Source: Rhizobium sp. AQ_MP (GTDB taxonomy: Bacteria > Pseudomonadota > Alphaproteobacteria > Rhizobiales > Rhizobiaceae). From it: 64,000 nucleotides of DNA. Positions 25,416-34,846 of this stretch are shown here, in pieces. The position numbers and the translations under genes are program-made. The notes below the pieces were generated by a model. It did not search any database. It was not told where the DNA came from and saw only the letters and a list, made by a program, of their open reading frames with translations. The DNA lies in contig NZ_JACJVI010000021.1 of NCBI RefSeq assembly GCF_014237835.1, positions 1 to 64,000 of the forward strand. The letters run 5' to 3'. Every line of letters begins with the position of its first letter. The stretch's first letter is position 1.

Positions 25416-25755
25416 TCCCGCTGCACTCCCAGAACGCTATACCAATCGAAGGCGCATGACTGCGGGACAAGCCCGGCATGCAGACAACTGAAAGGGAAGC
25501 GATACAGACCGCTGCCGATTGCCTTGGAACCCCACCGTCGTCCGGCGAGATCCACTGAGAAGCTCTCGGAACATCCCATCCGATCAAGAGGGACGCTCGC
25601 TGCCAAACGGACGAATACCCCTCAAAAACCTGCAAAACGTTAGGTATCGAGGCATGAATTCGGAGTTAATGGCCTTCTGAATTAGGCGCGTTTAAAGGAA
25701 TGTTCACGCGGCTAACTGAGAATAAGGTTTAAAATTTGCCTCTCAAAAAAGTATC
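25416..25755. other. Divergent intergenic region between the prenyl-sugar operon and the EPS locus
   Basis: About 340 bases with no gene I can support; the overlapping ORFs are low-complexity shadows. Composition turns A/T-rich from ~25640 to 25755, as expected for promoters. I could not fix -35/-10 pairs with confidence. It probably carries outward promoters for both the UbiA operon and the glycosyltransferase pair. Confidence 0.5.
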
Positions 25756-26970
25756 GTGTCTCGCATAGGTGGCGATTTGTCCTTGCATCTGCTCTTCGTC
25801 ACATCGCTCGTTGCACAAGCCAATCCTTCGACTGGGTATGAACTCGCCAACGGGGCCTTGCTTGAAGGTCTTGAACGGGCGGGCGTGCGCACGACGGTCG
25901 TCGGTTGCGCCTGGCCTGGACAGGCCGTTGCGCCCGGTGCTCATGCCTCGCTCGGCGAGGTGGAGGTGCGGACCGAAAAAGCCGGCTCCGGTCTGAAACT
26001 GAAGTGGTTGCTGATGTCGCTCGCAAGCCGGCTGCCGATGTCGAGCGCCAAGCTTCGGGTAATCCCTGAAGAGGCGGTGCGAAAGGCGATTGCCTCAGCT
26101 GGCGATTTCGACGGCTACATCTTGAACGGCGTGGCATTGGCCGGAGCGTTTCCACATGTCTTCACCGGAAAGCCTTCGATTTTTGTGGCGCATAATGTCG
26201 AGCACCGCTCGTCGGCCGAGAACGCGAGAAACGCCGGTTCTCTGATCAAGCGAATTCTGTTTGCCCGGGACGCGCGATTGCTGAAGTCACTGGAAGACCG
26301 GTTGCGGGAACAGTCGGCCGGTGTCGTTGCCTTTGCTGCCGAGGACTTGGCAGAGCTAGGAGGGCGGCCGGAAGCTTCCGTATTTCTCCCCTTGAGCATT
26401 GCCAGATCGACCCATCTGCCGGTGACCACTAAGCTCACCCACGATCTTGCCCTGCTCGGGACATGGACATGGCATCCCAACCGAATTGGCTTGGAGTGGT
26501 TTCTCAAAGAGGTGAAGCCCATGCTGCTCGACGATGTCCGTATCAGTGTCGCCGGCAGCACGCCCGACGATCTTGCGGTTGCCTGGCCCGACGTCAAGTT
26601 TGTGGGACGGATCGATCGGGCCGCAGATTTCGTTGCAGCAAGCGCCGTCATCCCTCTGATCAGTCGGGCCGGCACCGGAGTCCAACTGAAGACGATCGAA
26701 ACATTTTCGCTCGGACTTCCAAGCGTAGCGACCACCAGCTCTGTCCGCGGTATCGCAACAATCCCTGCCAACTGCGCGATCGCCGATGACCCGGCAGACT
26801 TTGCAGCAGCACTGAACGACAAGATCCGTCGTGCGCGTGGAGGAGACCTGCAGCGGCTCGACGGCACGATGTTTGCCGATCAGCAACGCATCCGCATGGA
26901 TGCCGGTATCGGGGCCATGCTGAGCCTCCTGACAGGCAAGAAATCGGCTCAAAAGGAAACACTGTCATGA
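25756..26970 (+). CDS. Glycosyltransferase, GT4-like (GT-B fold)
   Basis: 404 residues if the GTG at 25756 is used; a TTG at 25777 has an AGGTGG site just upstream and is a better start. The protein has two Rossmann-like halves: an N-terminal acceptor domain (VTSLVAQANPSTGYELANGA) and a C-terminal donor domain with VSVAGSTPDD-type strand, KFVGRIDR, and a late segment SRAGTGVQLKTIETFSLGLP that matches the G-x-x-x-K-x-E-x-F-x-x-G-x-P motif of sugar-nucleotide binding in family 4 enzymes. It is cytoplasmic, in an exopolysaccharide locus, and its stop overlaps the next gene by ATGA, so the two are co-translated. Confidence 0.86.
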   Translation: MSRIGGDLSLHLLFVTSLVAQANPSTGYELANGALLEGLERAGVRTTVVGCAWPGQAVAPGAHASLGEVEVRTEKAGSGLKLKWLLMSLASRLPMSSAKLRVIPEEAVRKAIASAGDFDGYILNGVALAGAFPHVFTGKPSIFVAHNVEHRSSAENARNAGSLIKRILFARDARLLKSLEDRLREQSAGVVAFAAEDLAELGGRPEASVFLPLSIARSTHLPVTTKLTHDLALLGTWTWHPNRIGLEWFLKEVKPMLLDDVRISVAGSTPDDLAVAWPDVKFVGRIDRAADFVAASAVIPLISRAGTGVQLKTIETFSLGLPSVATTSSVRGIATIPANCAIADDPADFAAALNDKIRRARGGDLQRLDGTMFADQQRIRMDAGIGAMLSLLTGKKSAQKETLS

Positions 26971-27830
26971 AGACAGCCGTTGTCACCGCAAGTTATCACG
27001 CCGATTTCGAACGTTTTCGGCTGCTCTGCGAAACGCTGGACAGGCATCTCTCGGGATACACCAAGCACTACGTTCTCGTCGAAGATCGTGACGTTCCACT
27101 CTTTCGGCAATTGCAGTCGCCACGCAGGGTGATCATCGCAGAAAAGGACCTCTTGCCATCCTGGCTCAGGGTCTTCCCTGATCCGCTCACCCTGGGCAGA
27201 CGCCGTATCTGGCTGTCACTCAGGACCAAACCGCTTCGCGGATGGCATGTCCAGCAGTTCCGTCGGATCGCAATCGCAGATCTGGTCGACGACGATGCGT
27301 TTCTCTATCTCGATTCCGATGTCGCCTTGTTGAGACCTTTTGATTGCAGAGAGCTCTGGCGCGATGCTTCATTGCGCCTGCTGGTCAGGCCTGGCGCTCT
27401 TGAAGCAGAAGGCATGAGCGAACATCGCCGCTGGTCGGCCAATGCCGGCGAACTGTTCGGGCTTCCCGATACGCAGCGTTCGACGACCGATTATGTCGGG
27501 ACCATGATCGCCTGGAAACGCAGCAGCATCCAGAAAATGTGTGCGCACATCGAGACTGTCACGGGCGAACACTGGATCGCCGCGATGGGCAAGCAGCGCA
27601 ACTTTTCGGAATGCATGATGTATGGTCGTTTCGTGGACGACGTCGAAAACGGCGCGGGGCACTTCCACGACCAGACGGAACTCTGCAAGGTCTTCTGGCT
27701 TGCTCCGCCGCCCACGGAAGACGAATTCCGCGACTTCGTCCGGAACATGGCACCCGAGCAGGTCGCTCTCGGCATGCAGTCATTCCTGGGCCTTGAACCG
27801 GCTGACATTCGACGCATCCTCGGCCTGTAA
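26967..27830 (+). CDS. DUF6492 family protein, probable glycosyltransferase of the EPS locus
   Basis: 287 residues. The start ATG overlaps the previous stop (ATGA). It opens MKTAVVTASYHADFERFRLL, a GT-A-like first strand, and carries LYLDSDVALLRPFD near residue 115, a DxD motif usual for metal-binding glycosyltransferases. Late motifs FSECMMYGRFVDDVEN resemble the acceptor side of GT-A folds. It matches what is called DUF6492 in rhizobial polysaccharide loci. It probably adds a sugar to the EPS repeat unit; no biochemical specificity can be assigned. Confidence 0.78.
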   Translation: MKTAVVTASYHADFERFRLLCETLDRHLSGYTKHYVLVEDRDVPLFRQLQSPRRVIIAEKDLLPSWLRVFPDPLTLGRRRIWLSLRTKPLRGWHVQQFRRIAIADLVDDDAFLYLDSDVALLRPFDCRELWRDASLRLLVRPGALEAEGMSEHRRWSANAGELFGLPDTQRSTTDYVGTMIAWKRSSIQKMCAHIETVTGEHWIAAMGKQRNFSECMMYGRFVDDVENGAGHFHDQTELCKVFWLAPPPTEDEFRDFVRNMAPEQVALGMQSFLGLEPADIRRILGL

Positions 27831-27838
27831 TCGATTTT

Positions 27839-29134
27839 TCAGACCCGATTTGCCGGCATTCTCAGGCTCGAATAAGTGAACACCGCCGAAATCAGATAGA
27901 GGCCGGCGAAGACGCCGTTCAGGGCGACAATCCAGCCTTGGCCATCAAGAGCCAAACTGTGAAGCAAGGCGGCTATCAATCCTGCCTTGCTTAGCGTCAC
28001 CACGGCCAGACACAGGGTCCGCAGCCAGCTGTGTCCACGGGCATACATCAACTCACTCTGATACTCCGTGAGATTGCGGAAGCCCGGAACGAGAAGAACG
28101 AGCGGCAAGAGCTCGGCCACCGGGGCCACGTTCCGACCGAGGGCATTCGGGTAGAGATGCAGGAGAAAGGCGAGCATGCCGAGTCCCGCCACGGAGACAA
28201 TCAACAGCCCGGCTTCAATGAACACCTTGACCCTGAGCGATTGCAGCAGGTCCGGACTCTGCATCAGCTTCTGAACCAGGATCGTGTTGAAGGAGCGGAT
28301 CGGCAGCGCGGTCAAATCGACCACACGCATGATGATCGCGTAGATGCCAGCGACGGCGGGGCCGCCGATACTGAGGACCATCATCTTGTCGAGTTCGGAC
28401 TGCAGATAGAACAGGAGTTCAGCACCCGCAACGGCCAGGGAATCCTGCACGCGCCGAAGATAAAGTCGCAAGTCGAAACGCAATCGCATGCGCGGATAGA
28501 AACAGAGCGCGACGACCAGCGACAGAGCATTGGCCCCTAGATACCACCAGACCCATTGATCCAGGTCGTGTGCAGCCGACTGGTTGTAGAACAAGAAGGC
28601 AGCGGCTGCGCGTGCCGCCGTACCAAGTATCACCAGAACAGCAGCAATGGCGAATCGCTTCAATCCGTTGTTGACGATGATCACGATTTCGGCCGACCGC
28701 CACAGAAGTGTCTCGGTTGCGATCACGATGGAGAAGGTGATGAGGCCGACGTCTTCAGAAAAAAACGTGAAGTAGATTGCCAGCGCTGCGAGCGCGACAA
28801 GCGGGAGCGAGACGACAGACGCCAGCAGGTAGCCGACCGTGTATACGCCCAGGAGCTGCGGCTTGACCACCGCGATCCGATACAATGGTGAACTGAACCC
28901 GAGCGCCAGAAGGCGTGAGAGGACCAGGCCAGTGCCTGAGGCTGTGGCGAAGACACCATAATCGGCGATCGGCAGGGTATTGGCGAGAATGATGAAGTAG
29001 ACGAGGGATACGACCAAGCGCCCGGCCGAACCGGAGATCACGGAAAGATACGCGCCCACCAAATGCTGGTTTGCGGCGAAATGTCGGAGGATCGCTTTCA
29101 CATCGGGTCCAGAGTTGCTCAGGTTGTCAGCCAT
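27839..29134 (-). CDS. Oligosaccharide flippase, Wzx/PST family
   Basis: 431 residues, with about 12 hydrophobic helices covering nearly the whole protein (first one at ~22-45, LSVISGSAGRLVVSLVYFII). The pattern of small-residue-rich helices with charged residues between (e.g. QSELDKMMVLSIGGPAVAGIYAII) fits the MOP/PST exporter superfamily. It would flip the undecaprenyl-pyrophosphate-linked repeat unit to the periplasm for Wzy polymerisation. It converges with the DUF6492 gene (9-base gap) and is divergent from the chain-length gene. Confidence 0.87.
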   Translation of the reverse strand: MADNLSNSGPDVKAILRHFAANQHLVGAYLSVISGSAGRLVVSLVYFIILANTLPIADYGVFATASGTGLVLSRLLALGFSSPLYRIAVVKPQLLGVYTVGYLLASVVSLPLVALAALAIYFTFFSEDVGLITFSIVIATETLLWRSAEIVIIVNNGLKRFAIAAVLVILGTAARAAAAFLFYNQSAAHDLDQWVWWYLGANALSLVVALCFYPRMRLRFDLRLYLRRVQDSLAVAGAELLFYLQSELDKMMVLSIGGPAVAGIYAIIMRVVDLTALPIRSFNTILVQKLMQSPDLLQSLRVKVFIEAGLLIVSVAGLGMLAFLLHLYPNALGRNVAPVAELLPLVLLVPGFRNLTEYQSELMYARGHSWLRTLCLAVVTLSKAGLIAALLHSLALDGQGWIVALNGVFAGLYLISAVFTYSSLRMPANRV

Positions 29135-29263
29135 AAATCGGGCAGTGCTGGGATGCTAGCAGCATAAGTTCGAAAGAGTTAATTTTCCGATTTGTTAACC
29201 ATTTGTTTTTCTAAAAAAATTAGATTTGCGCCAAGCGAACCATTTGCCGAAGCAAGGGGCGAT

Positions 29264-30958
29264 ATGTATCTGCGCGACGAACGCAATAGCCACGGAGACA
29301 AGAAGCACGGCCTGGGAGCCACCGGATCTGTCTCCGGCCAGTCTTCTGGTCCTCGCTCCGGCCGCCCCTCGCTCAGGGACATGCTCGAGCGTCATGACGA
29401 TTATCTCGATTTTCTCCGGGCCCGGGTCTCCATGTTGGAGGGCCAGGTCAACAGCATGGAGTTCGAGGAACCAAAGCCGGAGCCGCAGTCGGCTGCGCCC
29501 CAGGAGAAGCCTGCTCCGCAAACGACGGCCCGTCAGGGCCTCGGTTCAAATCCAGACGCCAGGCCCTCGGCAGAGGAAATGGCCGATTGGAAGCCACTGA
29601 TCGATCCTCTCGTCGTCATCGACATCTTGAAGCGCTCCCATCGCATCCTGATCGCCTCGACGATTGTCGGCGGTGTATTTGCTGGCGCCTACGCCATGAC
29701 CCTGCCGAAGCTTTGGATTGCCAGCAGTGACATCCTCGTAGACCCGCGTCAGATCCGCGCCGTGGGCGACCAACTGACGACCGACCAGTTGCCGACCGAT
29801 GCCTCGCTCGCCGTGGTGGAAAGCCAGGCACGAATAGTCAAATCCAACAGTGTCTTGCTGAAGGTGATCGATGCGGCCAATCTGAAGCAGGATCCGGAAT
29901 TCAACGGAAGCCTGACGCCGTCGGGCCTGGGCGGACTATGGCAAAGAGCGTCCTCGGCGAATGAGCAGAACATCGAGTCTCGCGTCCTCAACCATCTGCA
30001 TAGGGTCATCAATGTAAATCGAGACGAAAAGACGTTCATCTTTTCGATATCAGCGGAAACCCGGGACCCTGAAAAGTCGGCTCGTCTGGCGAACATCGTC
30101 AGCAGCGTTTTCCAGCGGGAACTCGCCTCCATGCAATCCGACGCCGTACGCCGGACATCGGATGAGCTGGCAGGCCGACTGGCCGATCTTCGTATGAAAC
30201 TCGAGGAGGCGGAGAAGGCTGCAGAAAGCTTCCGCAATTCGAACGACCTGGTCAACGTGGACGGCAAGCTGATCGTGGACAACGACCTCAAGCTGCTGAA
30301 CGAGAAGCTGAGCGCGCTGCGGGTGGAGACGGCGGGATTGCGGGCCAAGATCACCAGCATTGCGAAGATGTCGGCCTCGAGCGGCTCGGACCTGGCGCTT
30401 CCTGAAGATGTAAGCTCTGATACCATCGCGGTCCTGCGAACGCGCTATGCGGACCTCAGCAAAGAACTCGAAGCGATCGCCGCCCGCTATGGACCGCAGC
30501 ACCCGAAATACATCGAGGCGAGCTCTCAAGCAGGCGGGATGCGCAACCAGATCCGCGAGGAACTGGGCCGTATCCGAAGTGCGCTCCAGGTGGAATTGGA
30601 TCGCTCCCTTCAGCAGGAAGTGGCGCTCACGAGCCGCCTGCGGGAGCTGAAGGACACCCAGGCATCCAACAATGACCGCTTGGTCACCCTACGCGAGCTT
30701 GAGCGGGAGGCAGCAGCGCGTCGCTCCGTATACGAATCCTTCCTGCTGAGAACACGGGAAACCGGAGAACAGGAAGCGATAACGCTCGCAAATGTGCAGG
30801 TGCTCTCCGAGGCGAGACCGCCGCTCGAACCGATCGGACCTTCCAGAAAGATCATCGCCCTTGGCGGCCTGATCGCCGGCTTTGGTGTCGGAGTGCTGAT
30901 TGCTCTCGGACTGAACTTCGCACGCCTGCGAAAAAATCGAGACGAGGCAACGGTCTGA
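29264..30958 (+). CDS. Polysaccharide chain-length determinant (Wzz/GumC-like co-polymerase)
   Basis: 564 residues from the ATG at 29264, which has an AAGGGG site upstream; earlier in-frame starts lack one. Residues ~1-115 are a polar cytoplasmic N-terminus, then TM1 (~125-150, ILIASTIVGGVFAGAYAMTL), a large periplasmic part with long coiled coils (~270-500, e.g. LAGRLADLRMKLEEAEKAAE), and TM2 (~525-550, IIALGGLIAGFGVGVLIALG). There is no Walker-type kinase domain after TM2, so it is a Wzz/GumC-type protein rather than a full BY-kinase such as ExoP. The long N-terminal extension is unusual. It controls EPS chain length with the Wzy polymerase encoded next. Confidence 0.88.
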   Translation: MYLRDERNSHGDKKHGLGATGSVSGQSSGPRSGRPSLRDMLERHDDYLDFLRARVSMLEGQVNSMEFEEPKPEPQSAAPQEKPAPQTTARQGLGSNPDARPSAEEMADWKPLIDPLVVIDILKRSHRILIASTIVGGVFAGAYAMTLPKLWIASSDILVDPRQIRAVGDQLTTDQLPTDASLAVVESQARIVKSNSVLLKVIDAANLKQDPEFNGSLTPSGLGGLWQRASSANEQNIESRVLNHLHRVINVNRDEKTFIFSISAETRDPEKSARLANIVSSVFQRELASMQSDAVRRTSDELAGRLADLRMKLEEAEKAAESFRNSNDLVNVDGKLIVDNDLKLLNEKLSALRVETAGLRAKITSIAKMSASSGSDLALPEDVSSDTIAVLRTRYADLSKELEAIAARYGPQHPKYIEASSQAGGMRNQIREELGRIRSALQVELDRSLQQEVALTSRLRELKDTQASNNDRLVTLRELEREAAARRSVYESFLLRTRETGEQEAITLANVQVLSEARPPLEPIGPSRKIIALGGLIAGFGVGVLIALGLNFARLRKNRDEATV

Positions 30959-30970
30959 CGGACGGCCGTT

Positions 30971-32305
30971 TCAGCTGCATTTGCGGGGAATGGCCACCCG
31001 GGCTACGAGCCTTAACCCGATCACGCCGAAGAAGCAGAACATCCAGACCGGATCCATGCGCCGGAAGAAGAAACTCTCCATCATCGCATTCAGCGTCGTG
31101 AAAAAGACGATCATCATGAAGAAGTCGGCAAGCAGCCTGTTTTCCCGAACCGGCCTGCAGCGCATGTAATCCACAAGAGGAAACAGGATCAGAACTGCAA
31201 TCGCCACCACCAGCGCCGGGACGCCCATCGAAAGCGCAATATCCAGATAGCCGTTATGCGCATGGACGATCCCGCGCACGTCCCAGTCGAGATAATACGG
31301 GTTGGCTGCATAGCGAACCAGGTCGGTGCTCCAGAAGCTCTCATAACCGAAGCCCGTGAGCGGACGATCGGCCAATGCATCGAGCCCGAACTTCCAGATG
31401 GACACACGCCCGGTAAATGTCGGGTCGATACCCAATGACAAAACGAACTGGTGGATCGGTTCGATCAGAACGGAACCAAAGGTCAGGAGGGCAAAGGCGA
31501 GCTGGCAGCAGAACACCGCGAGTGGCGTCAGGATGCGCAGACCGAGTGCACTCGGCAGCAAAACCAAGAAAGCCGCGACCGGGACCAGTCCTAGCGTGGT
31601 CTTGGACCCGGTCTGGCCGATGAAGACCAGTGCCGAAAGACCGATCAGGAAGCCGGCCCAGCGGTCACCACGTCTCCAAAGGTAGATGGCAGCAAAGGCG
31701 AAGGCCGCCATGACTGGACCGGCGATGTTCTTGTGCGTGAAGACGCCACGCCACAAATAGGAATTCTGTGGCTCCAGCGCGTCGGAGCCATGGGTTGCAA
31801 GCGACGGGAACAAGGGGATTCCGGCATAACACACGGCGATGACGGTTCCGGCCACCACCCTCAGCATCCGCGCGTAACCGTCGCCATCCTGGGGCAGGAC
31901 CAGGACGGTCACGATCGTCATCATGACGATCAGGGTAAGAATGATGCCGCGAAACGTGGCGTTCGGATCCGGACTTGAGAAACCGGAAAGCAGAAGGAAC
32001 CCCACCATCAGGATCCAGGTCGGCCCGACCAGCGACGGGAGTTTGCGCAGATCGGCCAGCATCAGCAGGGAGCACAACGCGATGAGGCCCAGCAGGCCGA
32101 AACCCAGCTGATTGACCAGATTGCCGCCTTCCTCCACCCCCTCGTGAACCGGCGAGAACGGCTGGAAAGAGATGAGCATGATGGTGAACAGCAGGATGCT
32201 CACGACAACAGCAGCCCGCCGCAACACATGGGCAGGATTGACAGGTCCTGCGATCGCGACACTTCGGTCAGCGACCGTCCGTATGTCGGTACTGTTCATC
32301 GGCAT
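30971..32305 (-). CDS. O-antigen ligase/polymerase family protein (Wzy-like)
   Basis: About 444 residues from the ATG at 32305 (other in-frame starts at 32347 and 32299); all overlap the end of the upstream GT2 gene. Around 11 membrane helices. The Wzy_C signature is present: GRVSIWKFGLDALADRPLTG followed by GYESFW and, ~35 residues on, HAHNGYLDIALSMG, the large periplasmic loop of polymerases and ligases. It would join repeat units outside the membrane. It is in one transcription unit with the GT2 and GH5 genes and convergent with the Wzz gene. Confidence 0.88.
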   Translation of the reverse strand: MPMNSTDIRTVADRSVAIAGPVNPAHVLRRAAVVVSILLFTIMLISFQPFSPVHEGVEEGGNLVNQLGFGLLGLIALCSLLMLADLRKLPSLVGPTWILMVGFLLLSGFSSPDPNATFRGIILTLIVMMTIVTVLVLPQDGDGYARMLRVVAGTVIAVCYAGIPLFPSLATHGSDALEPQNSYLWRGVFTHKNIAGPVMAAFAFAAIYLWRRGDRWAGFLIGLSALVFIGQTGSKTTLGLVPVAAFLVLLPSALGLRILTPLAVFCCQLAFALLTFGSVLIEPIHQFVLSLGIDPTFTGRVSIWKFGLDALADRPLTGFGYESFWSTDLVRYAANPYYLDWDVRGIVHAHNGYLDIALSMGVPALVVAIAVLILFPLVDYMRCRPVRENRLLADFFMMIVFFTTLNAMMESFFFRRMDPVWMFCFFGVIGLRLVARVAIPRKCS

Positions 32306-33296
32306 ATCCGAAATGAGCAAGCGTCCGGCCGAGACCGACATGAACATAATAGAGGCTGTTCCGAAGCGATCCCAGGCGCCGGGCGGCCAAAAGCGCCTTC
32401 AACGGCGACAGGCCAAGCAAGGCCAGGCTTTTGAGGAACACCCGCGCTGCGCCCAGAGGCTGTTGAGAACGACGCCCCTTTTCCACAAGGGTCGAGATCA
32501 CACCGTCACGGATTCCACGGGCACGCAACCAGGACGGTTCCAGACGATTTGCCGGCACCGTCTCATAAACAGGCGCATCGGCGCACCAGGCAGTTCTGAA
32601 GCCTCTTCGTACCGATCGATCGATGAAATTGGCGTCACCTCCGCCAATGAAGTTGAACCTGGGATCAAGGAACGGATAGTCATTGGCTTCGAGCACCTTG
32701 CGCGAGACCAGCAGATTGCCTGAGGAATAGAGAAGCGGGACGGGTCCTGTCGCGCGATACGGCGGCGTGAACACGGGATGCTGCGGCACGTCACCCGTCT
32801 CTGTCGTCGGGAAGACCGGCACCTGAGGACCACCGACCAGATCGGCGAGGAAGCTTTCCTTGGTGCGGCTCATGGTCTCGATCCAGTCGGGACCAGCGAT
32901 CTCGTCATCATCGATGACGAGCACATGGCTCATGTTGGGGAAAAACCGAAGCGCCGTCACCCAGGCCGCATTATAGGCATTGCAGTTGCCGCGCAGGCTT
33001 TCGACGATGAGGATACCATTGAGCTCCCCGGCATCGAACAACGGCTTTGCCGCGATGACGCCTTCACGGCCGTCACTGTCGTTATCGACCAGCACGACGG
33101 CGAACCGACGGGCAGTCCTTTGTGAGGCGAGACTGGCGAGCGTCTTGAGAAGATGCACCGGGCGGCGAAAGGTCGGCACTGTCACAACGACAGTGATATC
33201 TTCATGCGCCAGATCCGGCGTTTGCGTGACCAGCTCGATGTGATCCGGTAAGGCCAATCTGGAACTCTTTCGAATGTGCGGAACTGTGCCGAGCAA
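32268..33296 (-). CDS. Glycosyltransferase family 2 protein
   Basis: 342 residues. GT-A fold: TVVVTVPTFRRPVHLLKTLA (first strand/helix), LVDNDSDG, and the metal-binding HVLVIDDDEIAGPDW near residue 130, then GGGDANFIDRSVRRGFRTAW, which supplies the catalytic acid region seen in many family 2 enzymes. It is cytoplasmic or membrane-associated and builds the EPS repeat unit. Its 3' end overlaps the Wzy gene by at least 38 bases, so the two are likely co-expressed. Confidence 0.88.
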   Translation of the reverse strand: MLGTVPHIRKSSRLALPDHIELVTQTPDLAHEDITVVVTVPTFRRPVHLLKTLASLASQRTARRFAVVLVDNDSDGREGVIAAKPLFDAGELNGILIVESLRGNCNAYNAAWVTALRFFPNMSHVLVIDDDEIAGPDWIETMSRTKESFLADLVGGPQVPVFPTTETGDVPQHPVFTPPYRATGPVPLLYSSGNLLVSRKVLEANDYPFLDPRFNFIGGGDANFIDRSVRRGFRTAWCADAPVYETVPANRLEPSWLRARGIRDGVISTLVEKGRRSQQPLGAARVFLKSLALLGLSPLKALLAARRLGSLRNSLYYVHVGLGRTLAHFGYADEQYRHTDGR

Positions 33297-33353
33297 ATAC
33301 GAAAACTGTTGATACCAGCTTAACCTCGAGCCCTTTCGGTCAAGACACAGGAT

Positions 33354-34412
33354 TTAGCGGCGCTCAAGGGCCGGACAGCCTTCAGTGGCTCCGACAAAAT
33401 CGTTGAGCACCGGCGCCAACCCCTTCAATTGCGGTCGGTCTCCATTCTTGGTCGGCTGGATGTTCAGCTCTTCGGTCTCAGGCCACCAGTCACCGGCAGC
33501 CCAATACGTCCAGCCGATCCAGGACGATTTGTCTTGATCGAGCAGCTTGACCACATCGGTCAGTACCGCCGTGCATTCTGGCGTGCCCGGCACACCGAAT
33601 TCTCCAAGGAAGCCTCGCTGCCCCGTCTTCCTGAGCCATTCGCCGACCCGGCGTATGGAGTCGACAGCATCCGAGGCTCGGCTGCAGTTGTTCAAGGTAC
33701 CCGAAAAGTCATCGTCGAAATACTGGTGGATCTCGAAGGCGTAGTTGTTGGCAGGGTCCTTGATATCCAGGAGCACCTCGGCATTCGCTCCACCATACCA
33801 GTCACCGAACCAGCTATGCGCGCCCGACCACGATGTGCCCGGGACCAGAATGAGATTGTCTGCTCCCGACTTGCGGATTTGTGCGATGGCCGCGTTGGAC
33901 GCATCACGCCAATCCGTCGACGAGATGTCGAACGGCTCATTCATCAGGCCGAAGACGACATGTTTGTCTCCGGCGAACTCCTCGGCCAGCCGCCGCCAGA
34001 AGTCGACGAAGGCTGAGACGGGCACCTCTTCCGTTCCGATCAGTTTGCCGAAATACCGGGCGTAATTATGCGGATCCAGAATGACGGTCTGATTGAAGGA
34101 CCCGATCGTCGCGACAGTTTCACGGAGTCGGTCAAGTTCAGCCGGATCGAACTCGCTGTTGAGCTTCGGCTGCAGACGCTCCCAGAGGAACGGCAGCCGC
34201 ACGGTGTTGAAGCCCTTGCCCGCGAAATAGGTGATCGTTTCAAGGGAGGGGTAGATGTATCCCTCGCCATACACACCCTCCAGATTGCCGAACTCGGCCC
34301 CTGCCAGGTTGATCCCGCGATAGCATGCGCTATCCGAAGCTGCCGTTGAGCCCAGCGGAGTTGCCAAGGCGACAACGCCGGAAATCAGGCAAAACAAAAA
34401 ATTCCGCTTCAT
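33354..34412 (-). CDS. Secreted glycoside hydrolase family 5 (endoglucanase-like)
   Basis: 352 residues with a signal peptide (MKRNFLFCLISGVVALATPL, cleavage near residue 25). It has the GH5 core: VRLPFLWERLQP near 71-82, acid/base Glu159 in FGLMNEPFD, His229 in EIHQYFD, and nucleophile Glu271 in GFLGEFGVPG, followed by the substrate Trp region GWTYWAAGDWW. It cleaves beta-glucosidic backbones in the periplasm or outside. Its place as the first gene of the GT2-Wzy unit suggests it trims or releases the exopolysaccharide made by the locus, like the glycanases of other rhizobial EPS clusters; plant cellulose is an alternative target. Confidence 0.92.
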   Translation of the reverse strand: MKRNFLFCLISGVVALATPLGSTAASDSACYRGINLAGAEFGNLEGVYGEGYIYPSLETITYFAGKGFNTVRLPFLWERLQPKLNSEFDPAELDRLRETVATIGSFNQTVILDPHNYARYFGKLIGTEEVPVSAFVDFWRRLAEEFAGDKHVVFGLMNEPFDISSTDWRDASNAAIAQIRKSGADNLILVPGTSWSGAHSWFGDWYGGANAEVLLDIKDPANNYAFEIHQYFDDDFSGTLNNCSRASDAVDSIRRVGEWLRKTGQRGFLGEFGVPGTPECTAVLTDVVKLLDQDKSSWIGWTYWAAGDWWPETEELNIQPTKNGDRPQLKGLAPVLNDFVGATEGCPALERR

Positions 34413-34846
34413 AGTTCTCGAACCTGCCCATGACCTTCCCTGGCAGAAGTCTTAGAGGGCGTCTCGCGCGCTGTCATTCTGGTTCTGCAAAAACATTGAT
34501 GCGAATAACTGCCACACCCACCGGATGACACCTTGCGGAACGGATGCGAGATACGGCCAGCCGAGATCTGCCTGCGCAATCCGCTGTAGCGGCCATCCGC
34601 ATCGTGACGTTTTCTCTCTGACGACCATGGAAACAGCGAAGATGCGCCCTCGGAAGACGCAATGGGAACGGGGTTTTGCATTTCCTGGCCTAATCTCTGC
34701 CAGCGAAAAGGTGCGGAGATCGCCGCTGCGCTCACCGAAGGCCTTGAAACACGACGGAGAGGTCCGCCATGCGGCACACTTCCGATCGTGCCGCACATGC
34801 GATAGAGACAAGGCGCCTGCGCCATGCCGAGGAGATGAGAGAACCG
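34413..34846. other. Intergenic region upstream of purU, with a leader hairpin
   Basis: About 430 bases with no supportable gene; the ORFs here have no family character. At 34770-34795 TGCGGCAC pairs with GTGCCGCA (8 bp, 10-base loop) about 50 bases before the purU start, which may be a leader structure. I looked for THF, ZTP and glycine riboswitch cores and did not find a convincing one. It should hold the promoters of both the GH5 gene and purU. Confidence 0.5.

Noticed and set aside
34600..34846. Possible THF, ZTP or glycine riboswitch before purU
   Set aside because: Short look-alike fragments exist (CACCGAAGG, ATCGTGAC), but the conserved cores and their spacing are not met.
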